A DNA stretch of 35,560 nt from Clostridia bacterium (GTDB lineage: Bacteria; Bacillota; Clostridia; Oscillospirales; CAG-382): assembly GCA_017429165.1 (NCBI GenBank), contig JAFRPL010000022.1, positions 1-35,560 of the forward strand, read 5' to 3'. Made by a program: the position numbers and the translations under genes. Shown in pieces: positions 1 through 7,109 of the stretch. How positions within the stretch are numbered: position 1 is the stretch's first letter; each line of letters opens with the position of its first letter. The notes below the pieces were generated by a model. That model did no database searches. It was not told where the DNA came from and worked only from the letters and a program-made list of their open reading frames with translations.

Positions 1-162
1 GACAGTCATGCCTTCGATCGACGTGCTGTAACCGACCACGGGATCTTCGGTGATCGTGTACTTGATCTCTTTGCCGTCTTTGTACTTGTAAAGATCGGTG
101 AACTTGAACGTCCAGCCGCCCGCCGCAGTGCAGACCACATGCCGGTATATGGGATTCATCAT
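1..162 (-). pseudogene. Remnant or 5'-truncated end of a Cna-B-type surface protein (continues past left edge)
   Basis: The minus strand is open from an ATG at 162 to the window edge (54 codons). It contains WTFKFTDLYKYKDGKEIKYT followed by ITEDPVVGY and a Thr/Ser-rich continuation. This is the second half of a Cna protein B-type domain, a beta-sandwich used as a stalk in Gram-positive adhesins and pilins. The first strands of the domain are missing: the residues before GGWTF do not look like Cna-B. No Shine-Dalgarno precedes the ATG, and the promoter of the divergent flavin reductase gene starts only 10 bases away. I therefore favour a decayed or truncated gene end over a genuine start, but the rest lies outside the window. 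Confidence 0.45.
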
Positions 163-171
163 CTTTATCGA

Positions 172-199
172 TTGACTTTTTACTTTTTTCTGGTATAAT
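172..199 (+). promoter_or_regulatory. Sigma-A-type promoter for the flavin reductase gene
   Basis: The sequence shows a -35 TTGACT (172-177), a 16-bp spacer and a -10 TATAAT (194-199) preceded by TGG. It lies about 110 bases upstream of the ATG at 308. Confidence 0.8.
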
Positions 200-307
200 A
201 GATTACAGAAGGTTTTTCGCCGGCGGCGCGTACGGCGCCTGCGGAGGATCCCGTATCTTTTCAGACCGCACGGAAAACGTCAAATTGAATACAAGGAGTT
301 TACCGCA

Positions 308-871
308 ATGAAAAAACAGATCAGAACAACAGACGCGATCTTTCCCATGCCGGTGCTGCTCATTTCCACTTTCAACGGGGACGGCACGGTCGACGTGATG
401 AACGCGGCGTGGGGCACGATGCTCAGCGGCGATACGGTCGCGCTCAATCTCACCGAAACACACACCACGGTAAAGAACATCAAGGCGCGCAAAGGCTTTG
501 TGGTCCATATCGCCGACGCGAAGCACGTCGTCCAGGCAGACTGGTTCGGCTGCGTTCACGGCGAAAAGGAGCCCGATAAATTCAAAAAGTCCGGATTCAC
601 TTATGAAAGATCCGAACTCGTTGACGCTCCGATAATCAACGAGCTGCCGATCGCTATGGAATGCGAATTCGTTGAATATCAAAACGACGCGACAGGGCTC
701 GGCGTGATAGGAAAAGTGCTGCGCACATCGGTCGAAGAATCGAAGCTCCGGGACGGTAAGGTCGATATCGATTCCCTTGAAGCGATCGCTTTTGATCCGT
801 ATACCCACGGCTATTACAAGGTCTGCGGAAGAGTCGGCGACGCGTTCAAAGACGGGCTGGCGCTCAAATGA
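308..871 (+). CDS. Flavoredoxin-like flavin reductase family protein
   Basis: This 187-residue protein has the flavin-reductase-like FMN-binding split-barrel fold. It begins with a PMPVLLISTF strand, followed by the VDVMNAAWGT segment typical of flavoredoxins, then KARKGFVVHI, SELVDAPII and a late IGKVLRT strand. Length and motif order match Desulfovibrio-type flavoredoxin (about 190 residues). Members bind FMN and pass electrons between reduced nicotinamide or flavin donors and cytoplasmic acceptors; the partner here is not apparent. The start follows AAGGAG at 293-298. The stop overlaps the next ATG as ATGA, so the downstream membrane protein is probably translationally coupled. Confidence 0.85.
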   Translation: MKKQIRTTDAIFPMPVLLISTFNGDGTVDVMNAAWGTMLSGDTVALNLTETHTTVKNIKARKGFVVHIADAKHVVQADWFGCVHGEKEPDKFKKSGFTYERSELVDAPIINELPIAMECEFVEYQNDATGLGVIGKVLRTSVEESKLRDGKVDIDSLEAIAFDPYTHGYYKVCGRVGDAFKDGLALK

Positions 872-1551
872 AATACGGTGAATCTGCTTTCGACGTTCTG
901 TACCTGCTCTTTGCGATCATATGCGGAGTCGTGATGTTGATAAAGGCAAAAGACCGGCCGGGAAAGCTTATGGGCTATGCCGCGCTGATACTCGGCTGCG
1001 GCGACGCTTTCCATCTTGTGCCGCGAGTCCTGAACTATTTTATCGAAGCGGATTTCACGGCGGCGCTGGGGATCGGAAAGCTAGTCACGTCCGTAACCAT
1101 GACGCTCTTTTATGTACTGCTTTATTATATCCTGATCGGGTATTTCAACAAAACCGAGCATAAAAGCATAACCGCCTGCGTGTGGGTTTTGACCGCGTTC
1201 AGGATCGCACTCTGCGCATTCCCGCAAAACGGCTGGCTCGAAAACAGCTCCGATATGACTTGGGGCATAATCCGCAACGTCCCGTTCGTCGCGCTGGGCG
1301 TCCTGATCTGCGTCCTGTATTTCCAAACGAAAAACGAGGACAGTCTTTTCAGGTTCGTTTGGATCTATATACTTCTGTCGTTCGCTTTTTATATCCCCGT
1401 GGCAGTCGGCGCCGGACGAGTTCCGATACTCGGGATGCTTATGCTGCCCAAGACGGTCTGCTATATCCTGCTCATCGCAACGTTCCTGCGCGCGGCGCTC
1501 AAGCACGGCAGCCGTGTAACTCCGCGGCGCGGTATGATACGACATACATAA
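868..1551 (+). CDS. Uncharacterised multi-pass membrane protein
   Basis: This is a 227-residue hydrophobic protein with about seven predicted membrane segments, beginning FDVLYLLFAIICGVVMLIKA and ending in a basic tail (RVTPRRGMIRHT). I do not recognise a named family with confidence; similar small integral membrane proteins occur in Clostridia without known function. It overlaps the upstream flavin reductase gene by four bases (ATGA) and is therefore its operon partner, which hints at a membrane redox or sensing role, but nothing in the sequence demonstrates this. A hairpin terminator follows at 1573-1604. Confidence 0.7.
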   Translation: MKYGESAFDVLYLLFAIICGVVMLIKAKDRPGKLMGYAALILGCGDAFHLVPRVLNYFIEADFTAALGIGKLVTSVTMTLFYVLLYYILIGYFNKTEHKSITACVWVLTAFRIALCAFPQNGWLENSSDMTWGIIRNVPFVALGVLICVLYFQTKNEDSLFRFVWIYILLSFAFYIPVAVGAGRVPILGMLMLPKTVCYILLIATFLRAALKHGSRVTPRRGMIRHT

Positions 1552-1572
1552 CATATTTGATAAGACAAACGC

Positions 1573-1606
1573 AAAAGCGCGTCCCGTTTAAGGAACGCGC
1601 TTTTGT
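1573..1606. terminator. Bidirectional intrinsic terminator (copy A of a duplicated segment)
   Basis: The 10-bp stem AAAAGCGCGT / ACGCGCTTTT has a 12-base loop. It is A-rich on the 5' side and T-rich on the 3' side, so it can act in both directions. An identical hairpin recurs at 4337-4368. Confidence 0.8.
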
Positions 1607-1644
1607 ATTGATGCTTCTTGTGAAAGAACCGTACCCGCGGCGTA

Positions 1645-1744
1645 TTATTCTTTAGCCGCAAGGAACTTGTGGCAGAGCGCAGCCAGCGCGCCGCCGACCA
1701 GCGGTGCAACGATGAACACCCAAACATTGGAAAGCGCTTCGCCG
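1645..1744 (-). pseudogene. 3'-terminal fragment of an aquaporin gene
   Basis: The minus strand encodes GEALSNVWVFIVAPLVGG and continues to LAAKE-stop, the same final residues as the intact aquaporin at 4408-5070 except for one Lys to Glu change. Homology ends abruptly at 1744. There is no start, no NPA motif and no remaining membrane core, so it cannot encode a channel. It arose together with the adjacent terminator copy. Confidence 0.9.
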
Positions 1745-1834
1745 GCGGCGAGGCGGTCGCGGTGCTGAAGCTGTGACGGAGCGCGCTTTATTCATATTTT
1801 CGAAAAAATATTCACAAAAACAGCGGAATCGTTA

Positions 1835-1863
1835 TTGATTTTTGTCATTTTTTACGTTATAAT
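1835..1863 (+). promoter_or_regulatory. Promoter of the repeat-rich surface protein gene
   Basis: The -35 is TTGATT (1835-1840), the spacer 17 bp, and the -10 TATAAT (1858-1863). The interval 1745-1834 upstream is AT-rich with no recognisable gene. Confidence 0.8.
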
Positions 1864-1899
1864 GGATTTAACTTAAAATAGTATGCAGTAATCCCACCG

Positions 1900-1932
1900 A
1901 CCGGGGCGTTTTCCCCGGTATGTCAAAGGAGG
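1900..1932 (+). promoter_or_regulatory. Leader hairpin and Shine-Dalgarno deciding the start at 1938
   Basis: The 7-bp stem ACCGGGG (1900-1906) / CCCCGGT (1913-1919) has loop CGTTTT and sits six bases before an AAAGGAGG ribosome binding site (1925-1932). That site is five bases from the ATG at 1938. An in-frame ATG at 1920 lies upstream of this Shine-Dalgarno and abuts the hairpin, so 1938 is the credible start. Confidence 0.7.
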
Positions 1933-1937
1933 AAACC

Positions 1938-4301
1938 ATGCTGAAAAAAACCGTTTGTATGATCTTTGTGTTCGCGCTCGCGTTCACTTCTGTTTCGGTA
2001 GCAGTTTCTGCAGCCGTGTCGCTGCCGGTGCTTACGTTGGAAATAACCAGCTACGAAGCTCCGTACGACTCCGCGCCGCACACCGTCACCGTCCTGGTGC
2101 TTGACGACGAAGGCAACGACGTCACGGAAAGCGCCGACATCCTTTACAGCAGGAACAACGAGGACTGGAGCGAAGACCCCCCGACGTGGGTCGATTACAC
2201 CTTTGGTCCGTGGGACGTTTACGTAAAAGCCGATTACGAAGGCTACGCCACCACGACTTCGAGCGGAACGGTCAATATCACCAAAGCAGACCTGACGGTA
2301 ACGGTCTTTGACCAGACCCATAATTATACGGGATATCCGGTAGGCGAAGCCGACCCCATATACGCTGATCCCGATGAGATCAGGACAAAGGTCGACGTCA
2401 TCGGTCTGCAGGGCGACGATTATATTTATTGGATAATGCTCGACGGTTCCGAGACCAACGTCGGCGAATACGCTAATTGCATCCAATGTCCGACCATCGT
2501 CATCCGCAATTCCGACGATACGAAAGTCAACGATAACTACGAGATCACCAAAGTGGCCGGAAAGCTTACGGTCGAGACTTCGTACGTAACGGTCACCGTC
2601 GCCGACGCTTCAAAGGACCCCGGCGATGAAGATCCGGAATTCCCCAAAGCGGTACTAAGCGGCGACAGTATCGAATACCTCGACGGTCTTGACCTGTCCG
2701 TGATCCGCACGAACACAGACGTGGAAGAGCCCGGCTTTTACGAAGGCGTGCTCACGACAGACAAAACCGCCGCCGAATTTCAGGAAGGACGTCCCGGATT
2801 CATATTCACTATAATAAACGGCGATTTCACCATCAATCCCATAGCGGTGACGCTCACCGCGGTAAGCGAGGAAAAGGAATACAACGGCGCCGAGCAGGAG
2901 CTTTCGGGCTACACCTGCGACGTAGAAGGGCTGGAATTTGAGGGCGTCTCCGCTTCCGTCACCGGAAAAGACGTCGGCGGGTATACGCTGGAATTCAGCG
3001 GAGCCGAAGTAGGCGTCACCACCGACACCACAGGCAAATACATAGTCGGCGATCTCGTAAGCGGCGTCCTGAATATCGTCCCCGCCGAGCTTACGATCGA
3101 AGTCAACGAACAGGAATACGATTATAACGGCTCCTCCCAAGGCGAGACAGGCGGCGAAGACAGCGAATACACAAGCGCCGCCGATATAAGCGAAAAAGTC
3201 ACCGTCACGGGTCTTTGCGGCGAGGACGCGATCACGAAACTGGTGCTCGACGGCAGCGAAACGAACGCCGGCACTTATGAGGGATGCATAGACGTGGTCG
3301 AAGGCGAACTCGAAATAGGCGAATCTACCGGCAACTACAATATCTCGTACGTTTCCGGCACGCTCATCATCAACAAGCTGACTCTTACGGTAGTCGCAAA
3401 CGACGCCGCGGACGAAGAATACGACGGTCTGGAGCACACCGGCGAAACGGTTTACGCCATAACCGGCCTGCTCGAAGACCACACCGCGACCGTCGACTAC
3501 GAACCCGCCTGCGGCACGGACGCCGGGACCTACACGGGATCGTTCGACGACGATACGCTCGTGGTGATGTGCGGCGACGACGAGGTCACCGCCAACTACG
3601 TGCTCGGCGATATGACTCCCGGTTCCATAACCGTGACCGCCCGCAAGCTCGATCTGACAGTTGAAGACAAGACCGTGGATTTCAACAGCGCCGAACAGTA
3701 CGGCGAGTCCGGGATCACCGTCACGGGTCTTGTGGAAGGCGACGAATGCGTGATTGAAGAAGGCGCCTATACCCCGTCGTACGGCACGGCGCCCGACGTT
3801 TACGACAACGGCGAGTTCCTGCCTAAATTCGTATTCACCGTCACCAACGCCGACGGCGACGTGACGGGCAACTACGTGATAGGCGAAACGACCGCCGGCA
3901 AGCTGACGATACTGGAATGCAATTACACCGTATCGTTCCTCGACGATAACGGCGGCAAGCTGCTTTCCGCCGAATACGGCAACGGCACTCCCGGGTCCGA
4001 AATAGTCAAGCCCGAAACGCCCGCCAAAGCTGACGACGAACAGTACACCTACACGTTCGCGGGTTGGTCCGACGGCGTGAGCGTCTACGCCCCTGACGAC
4101 GTGCTTCCCGACGTGACCGGCGAAGCGACCTACACCGCGGTGTTCGACGCCGAGGAGATACCCGCGCCGCCCGAACCCGGCGGAACTCCGCAGACCGGCG
4201 ACAGCGGACGCGTTCTGCTCTGGACGGCGGTATCCGTGCTTATCGCCGCAATGGCGGCGGCCTGCTATGAGATCGCGCTCAAACGCCGCAGCGCGGAATG
4301 A
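1938..4301 (+). CDS. Sortase-anchored surface protein with MBG/YDG-like repeats and an InlB-type B-repeat
   Basis: The 787-residue precursor starts with a classical signal peptide (MLKKTVCMIFVFALAFTSVS, cleavage probably near VSAAVS). About six divergent beta-sandwich repeats of 80-100 residues follow. Each has the pattern LTV-x-V, (E/D)Y(N/D)G, VTVTGL, LDGSETN(A/V)GTY and NY-x-I...G-x-L-x-I, which resembles MBG/YDG-type bacterial Ig-like modules. The last module (NYTVSFLDDNGG ... YTFAGWSDG ... YTAVFD) is a Listeria-Bacteroides/InlB B-repeat (Flg_new type). The C-terminus has TPQTGDSG, a roughly 20-residue hydrophobic helix and KRRSAE, a variant sortase sorting signal. The role is probably adhesion or surface display, since no catalytic domain is visible. 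The gene is monocistronic and convergent with the aquaporin, and direct repeats flank it. Confidence 0.85.
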   Translation: MLKKTVCMIFVFALAFTSVSVAVSAAVSLPVLTLEITSYEAPYDSAPHTVTVLVLDDEGNDVTESADILYSRNNEDWSEDPPTWVDYTFGPWDVYVKADYEGYATTTSSGTVNITKADLTVTVFDQTHNYTGYPVGEADPIYADPDEIRTKVDVIGLQGDDYIYWIMLDGSETNVGEYANCIQCPTIVIRNSDDTKVNDNYEITKVAGKLTVETSYVTVTVADASKDPGDEDPEFPKAVLSGDSIEYLDGLDLSVIRTNTDVEEPGFYEGVLTTDKTAAEFQEGRPGFIFTIINGDFTINPIAVTLTAVSEEKEYNGAEQELSGYTCDVEGLEFEGVSASVTGKDVGGYTLEFSGAEVGVTTDTTGKYIVGDLVSGVLNIVPAELTIEVNEQEYDYNGSSQGETGGEDSEYTSAADISEKVTVTGLCGEDAITKLVLDGSETNAGTYEGCIDVVEGELEIGESTGNYNISYVSGTLIINKLTLTVVANDAADEEYDGLEHTGETVYAITGLLEDHTATVDYEPACGTDAGTYTGSFDDDTLVVMCGDDEVTANYVLGDMTPGSITVTARKLDLTVEDKTVDFNSAEQYGESGITVTGLVEGDECVIEEGAYTPSYGTAPDVYDNGEFLPKFVFTVTNADGDVTGNYVIGETTAGKLTILECNYTVSFLDDNGGKLLSAEYGNGTPGSEIVKPETPAKADDEQYTYTFAGWSDGVSVYAPDDVLPDVTGEATYTAVFDAEEIPAPPEPGGTPQTGDSGRVLLWTAVSVLIAAMAAACYEIALKRRSAE

Positions 4302-4318
4302 TTCCGCAGGCAGAATCA

Positions 4319-4507
4319 ATTTGATATAACAAACGCAAAAGCGCGTCCCGTTTAAGGAACGCGCTTTTTCCTGTTGCGATTAGCGGATATGTGCTTTGAA
4401 CGGCGTATTATTTTTTAGCCGCAAGGAACTTGTGGCAGAGCGCAGCCAGCGCGCCGCCGACCAGCGGTGCAACGATGAACACCCAAACATTGGAAAGCGC
4501 TTCGCCG
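4319..4507. repeat. Direct repeat copy B (native aquaporin 3' end and terminator)
   Basis: This matches copy A at 1555-1744 in two blocks, 4319-4368 and 4401-4507. Here the coding part belongs to the intact aquaporin gene, so this is the likely source copy. Confidence 0.9.
4337..4369. terminator. Bidirectional terminator between surface protein and aquaporin genes
   Basis: The stem is AAAAGCGCGT (4337-4346) / ACGCGCTTTT (4359-4368) followed by TTC. It serves the plus-strand surface gene and the minus-strand aquaporin gene. Confidence 0.85.
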
Positions 4508-5070
4508 CCGACGAAGATCGCCGGTCCGAAACTGCGCGCCGGGTTGACCGATGTGCCGGTGAAATAAATGCCGAAGATGTGCACGAGCGTGAGGGTGAGC
4601 CCGATCACTATACCGGCGACTGCTCCGTTTTCGGTCTTGGAGGTGACGCCGAGGATGGTAAGCACGAACACGAACGTGAGGATGACTTCAACGAGAAGCG
4701 AAAGCCAGATGTCGCCTTTATAAAGGCCGTTCTGACCGAGAGCGTCGTTGCTGCCGAGCAGCGCCCAGAGCACGGCGGCGCCTGCGGTAGCGCCGGCAAA
4801 CTGCGAAACGACATAGCCGATAAAATCACCGAACGAGATCTTGCCGCTCAAAAGCATGGCAAGACTGACGGCGGGGTTGATATGGCAGCCGGAAACGTTG
4901 CCGATGGAATACGCCATCGCCACGATGACGAGGCCGAATGCCAAAGCCGTGAGAAGATAACCGGCGAAATTGCCGAGCGAGCACTGGCACACCACGGCGG
5001 CGCCGCATGCGAACAGCACAAGCACAAAGGTACCTATGAATTCCGCCAGATACTTTTTGAATGAGTTCAT
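4408..5070 (-). CDS. aqpZ: AqpZ-type aquaporin (MIP family water channel)
   Basis: This 220-residue protein has six membrane helices and the two hemipore motifs NPAVS (after SGCHI) and NPARS (after TGTSV). The selectivity-filter positions resemble E. coli AqpZ: a His in TLVHIFG, a Thr two residues before the second NPA loop, and the Arg of NPAR. Together they favour a water channel over a glycerol facilitator. AAGGAG precedes the start, and the promoter at 5126-5154 drives it. It is transcribed divergently from the ATP synthase operon. Its last about 100 bases are duplicated at 1645-1744. Confidence 0.92.
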   Translation of the reverse strand: MNSFKKYLAEFIGTFVLVLFACGAAVVCQCSLGNFAGYLLTALAFGLVIVAMAYSIGNVSGCHINPAVSLAMLLSGKISFGDFIGYVVSQFAGATAGAAVLWALLGSNDALGQNGLYKGDIWLSLLVEVILTFVFVLTILGVTSKTENGAVAGIVIGLTLTLVHIFGIYFTGTSVNPARSFGPAIFVGGEALSNVWVFIVAPLVGGALAALCHKFLAAKK

Positions 5071-5125
5071 ACGATATCTCCTTTTTAATTTTTATTCGGC
5101 GGCGAACAGCGCCGTCTTTATTTTT

Positions 5126-5154
5126 ATTTTACCACTATTTTTTACCCGTGTCAA
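5126..5154 (-). promoter_or_regulatory. Promoter of the aquaporin gene
   Basis: On the minus strand, a -35 TTGACA (5149-5154), a 17-bp spacer and a -10 TAAAAT (5126-5131) are present. Confidence 0.85.
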
Positions 5155-5180
5155 CCTATTTTTGCTTTTCTTTTATTCAT

Positions 5181-5195
5181 CGCCGCCCGGCGGCG
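5181..5195. promoter_or_regulatory. GC-rich palindrome between divergent promoters (possible operator)
   Basis: CGCCGCC-C-GGCGGCG is a perfect 15-base inverted repeat. It sits in an otherwise AT-rich gap between the -35 boxes of the aquaporin (5149-5154) and ATP synthase (5221-5226) promoters. It lacks a T-run and is not in a transcript 3' end, so a terminator is unlikely. Operator function is inferred from position only. Confidence 0.35.
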
Positions 5196-5220
5196 GTCAA
5201 ACCCTTTTATACGTTTTCTA

Positions 5221-5249
5221 TTGACATTCGCCGCAGACGGGAATATAAT
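5221..5249 (+). promoter_or_regulatory. Consensus promoter of the ATP synthase operon
   Basis: This is a perfect TTGACA (5221-5226), 17-bp spacer and TATAAT (5244-5249). It implies strong constitutive expression by the housekeeping sigma factor. Confidence 0.9.
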
Positions 5250-5298
5250 AATTATAAAATTTTTATAAGTTTTTTCGTTAAAAGGAAGTGAAGGGATC

Positions 5299-6186
5299 TT
5301 GAATGCCAAAAGCAAACGCATATCCGGGCGTACGCTCTTCATCATCGTCTGGCTCGCACTGATCGTCGGTCTGATAACCGCGATAATAATACTGGGCATG
5401 CCGGGCGAAAAAGAAGAAAGTCTGCGCGAAGCGATGCGCGACGGCGTTTTGCACGAAAGGAACAAAATAAACCTTTTCGGGCTGGAAGTCAACCCGGGGC
5501 TGATATCTGCGTTCGCGGTGACCGCAGTACTGCTCATAGCGGCGCTGATAATAAGGTTATTCGTTTTACCGCGCTTCAGGACGGTGCCGGGGAAATTCCA
5601 GGCGGTAATTGAAAAAGCCGTGGATCTGTTTTCGGGCATGGCGAAGAACAACAGCCCGCACCGTACAGGGTTCGTCGCCGCGTATATCTTCAGCGCCGGA
5701 ACGTACATTTTCTTCGGAACGCTGTTCGAGCTGTTCGGGATCCAGGCGGTCACGACTCACGGCGAATCGGTTGCGCTGCCGGCGCCGCTGGCTGATATCA
5801 ACGGCGCGCTCGCGATGGGTTTCATCTCGTTCTTCGTGATACTCGGAGCGGGGCTTTTCGCCAACGGGCCGAAAGGCGCGCTGCGGGTGCTCAAAGATTT
5901 TTCACTTCCCATTTCGATGAGCTTCAGACTTTTCGGCGCGCTGCTTTCCGGATTGCTCGTCACCGAGCTTGTATATTATTTCAGTTTTTTGAGTTTTGTC
6001 GTACCGGTGCTGGTAGGCGTGGTGTTCACGCTGCTGCACGCGGTGATCCAGGCGTACGTGCTGACGACGCTGGTTTCCATTTTCTACGGCGAAGCCGTGG
6101 AACCGCACGGATCCGAAAACAAGAGCGGCTCCGAGCCGGTACCGACCGCCGCAAAAATCATCACGATCAAGAAAGAAGAGGAATAA
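5299..6186 (+). CDS. atpB: F1Fo ATP synthase subunit a
   Basis: This 295-residue integral membrane subunit forms the ion half-channels against the c-ring. The hallmark segment FRLFGALLSGLLVTELVYYF carries the essential Arg, and HAVIQAYVLTTL carries the conserved Gln of the last helix. An early helix (TLFIIVWLALIVGLITAIII) is followed by a periplasmic loop. The start is a TTG at 5299, preceded by AAAGGAAGTGAAGGGA, and no in-frame ATG lies nearby. It is the first gene of the atp operon; no atpI precedes it. The subunit c gene follows after only three bases. The tail is basic and acidic (EPHGSENKSG...KKEEE) and somewhat longer than usual. Confidence 0.93.
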   Translation: MNAKSKRISGRTLFIIVWLALIVGLITAIIILGMPGEKEESLREAMRDGVLHERNKINLFGLEVNPGLISAFAVTAVLLIAALIIRLFVLPRFRTVPGKFQAVIEKAVDLFSGMAKNNSPHRTGFVAAYIFSAGTYIFFGTLFELFGIQAVTTHGESVALPAPLADINGALAMGFISFFVILGAGLFANGPKGALRVLKDFSLPISMSFRLFGALLSGLLVTELVYYFSFLSFVVPVLVGVVFTLLHAVIQAYVLTTLVSIFYGEAVEPHGSENKSGSEPVPTAAKIITIKKEEE

Positions 6187-6189
6187 AAA

Positions 6190-6564
6190 ATGAAAAAAAC
6201 GTATTTCAGAACCACCAAAAGATTTGTTTCGGCAATTGCCGTTCTGGCGGCGATCGCACTGCTCGTTTCCCTTTTATCCGTGACCGCGTTCGCAACTGAA
6301 GGCGACGCTCCGCAGGCCGCCGAAACCGCCGAAGATAACGCGACCGGTTCCAAAGCCATAGCCGCCGGCATTGCGGTCGGCGTGGCGGCGCTCGCCGGCG
6401 CTTTAGGCATGGCGATAGCTATAGGAAAGAGCGTCGAATCGATGGCGCGCCAGCCCGAGGCGTCGGGGAAGATCAATTCCGCCATGATGCTCGGTCTCGT
6501 GTTCATAGAGACTACCATCATATACGCTCTTATCGTGGCAATACTCATCATATTCGTGCTCTGA
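6190..6564 (+). CDS. atpE: ATP synthase subunit c with an N-terminal signal peptide
   Basis: The precursor is 124 residues, against the usual 70-90. It begins with a basic n-region and a long hydrophobic stretch (AIAVLAAIALLVSLLSVTAF) with a likely cleavage after AFA (residue 35). An acidic, Ala-rich stretch follows and then the c-ring hairpin. Removal would leave about 89 residues, a normal size, with the N-terminus outside, which is the known orientation of subunit c. The polar loop is ARQPEA, and the ion-binding carboxylate is Glu107 in FIETTIIY. Compared with the Na+ c-ring of Ilyobacter, the Glu, Thr (Ser66) and Tyr70 positions are retained. The Gln32 position is Met74, so Na+ use is doubtful and H+ is the safer guess. 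Confidence 0.92.
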   Translation: MKKTYFRTTKRFVSAIAVLAAIALLVSLLSVTAFATEGDAPQAAETAEDNATGSKAIAAGIAVGVAALAGALGMAIAIGKSVESMARQPEASGKINSAMMLGLVFIETTIIYALIVAILIIFVL

Positions 6565-6599
6565 TACATCCAGCCTGACCAGAAACGGAGGTCTATCCA

Positions 6600-7109
6600 A
6601 TGCCGTTGAACATAGATATAGTACAAGTGCTCCTGCATATGCTGAATTTCGTGATCCTCGCGGGGGGGCTTTCGCTCATCCTCTTCAAGCCCGTGCGCAA
6701 ATTCATAGACGAGCGCCGCAAGTCGTTTGAAGAGCGCGAAGCCGAAAACGCAAAGAACGCCGAAGAAAACGAGCGGCTCAAAGCCGAATACGAATCCAAA
6801 CTGCGTTCTTTTGAATCCGAGACCGCATCAGCGCGGCAGCAGGCGGAAAAAGAAGCCGCTTCCGCCGCCAAAGCGTACATAGATTCCTCCAAAGCCGAAG
6901 CCGCGGCGATAATCGCCAAAGCCGAAAAGGAAGCCGAAAAGCGCAAAGAACAGATACTCGATTCGGCACAGACCGAGATCGGGGAACTCGTCATAGGCGC
7001 GGCGCAGAAACTGCTCGCGGGGACAGCCACGCCTGAACGCACCGAGGCGCTTTACGACGCGTTCCTTAAAGAGGCCGAATCGAAGACCGCGCGGAAGGAG
7101 AAGCTTTGA
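6600..7109 (+). CDS. atpF: ATP synthase subunit b
   Basis: This 169-residue peripheral-stalk subunit has one N-terminal membrane helix (LLHMLNFVILAGGLSLILF). A long, highly charged Ala/Glu/Lys-rich coiled coil follows (about residues 35-140), and the C-terminal segment (ELVIGAAQKLLAG) normally meets subunit delta. Length and layout are normal, so the missing delta N-terminal domain is not hidden here. ACGGAGG precedes the ATG. The stop TGA (7107-7109) overlaps the ATG of the delta/alpha fusion by one base. One copy is present, implying a homodimeric stalk. Confidence 0.92.
   Translation: MPLNIDIVQVLLHMLNFVILAGGLSLILFKPVRKFIDERRKSFEEREAENAKNAEENERLKAEYESKLRSFESETASARQQAEKEAASAAKAYIDSSKAEAAAIIAKAEKEAEKRKEQILDSAQTEIGELVIGAAQKLLAGTATPERTEALYDAFLKEAESKTARKEKL

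Larger units (their letters stand above)
1555..1744. repeat. Direct repeat copy A: terminator plus aquaporin 3' end
   Basis: Two blocks match 4319-4507. The first, 1555-1604, is 50 bases with two mismatches and carries the terminator. The second, 1638-1744, is 107 bases with one mismatch at 1650 and carries the aquaporin tail. About 33 unrelated bases separate the blocks. Both copies lie in the same orientation and flank the repeat-rich surface protein gene. Confidence 0.9.

Noticed and set aside
2655..4319. 554-codon open frame antisense to the repeat-rich surface protein gene
   Set aside because: It is a composition shadow: the plus strand has a signal peptide, a ribosome binding site, repeats and a sorting signal, whereas the antisense product is low-complexity without motifs.
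4396..5064. 222-codon plus-strand frame over the aquaporin gene
   Set aside because: Its product is a charged mirror of the aquaporin codons, and the minus strand has both NPA motifs and a promoter.
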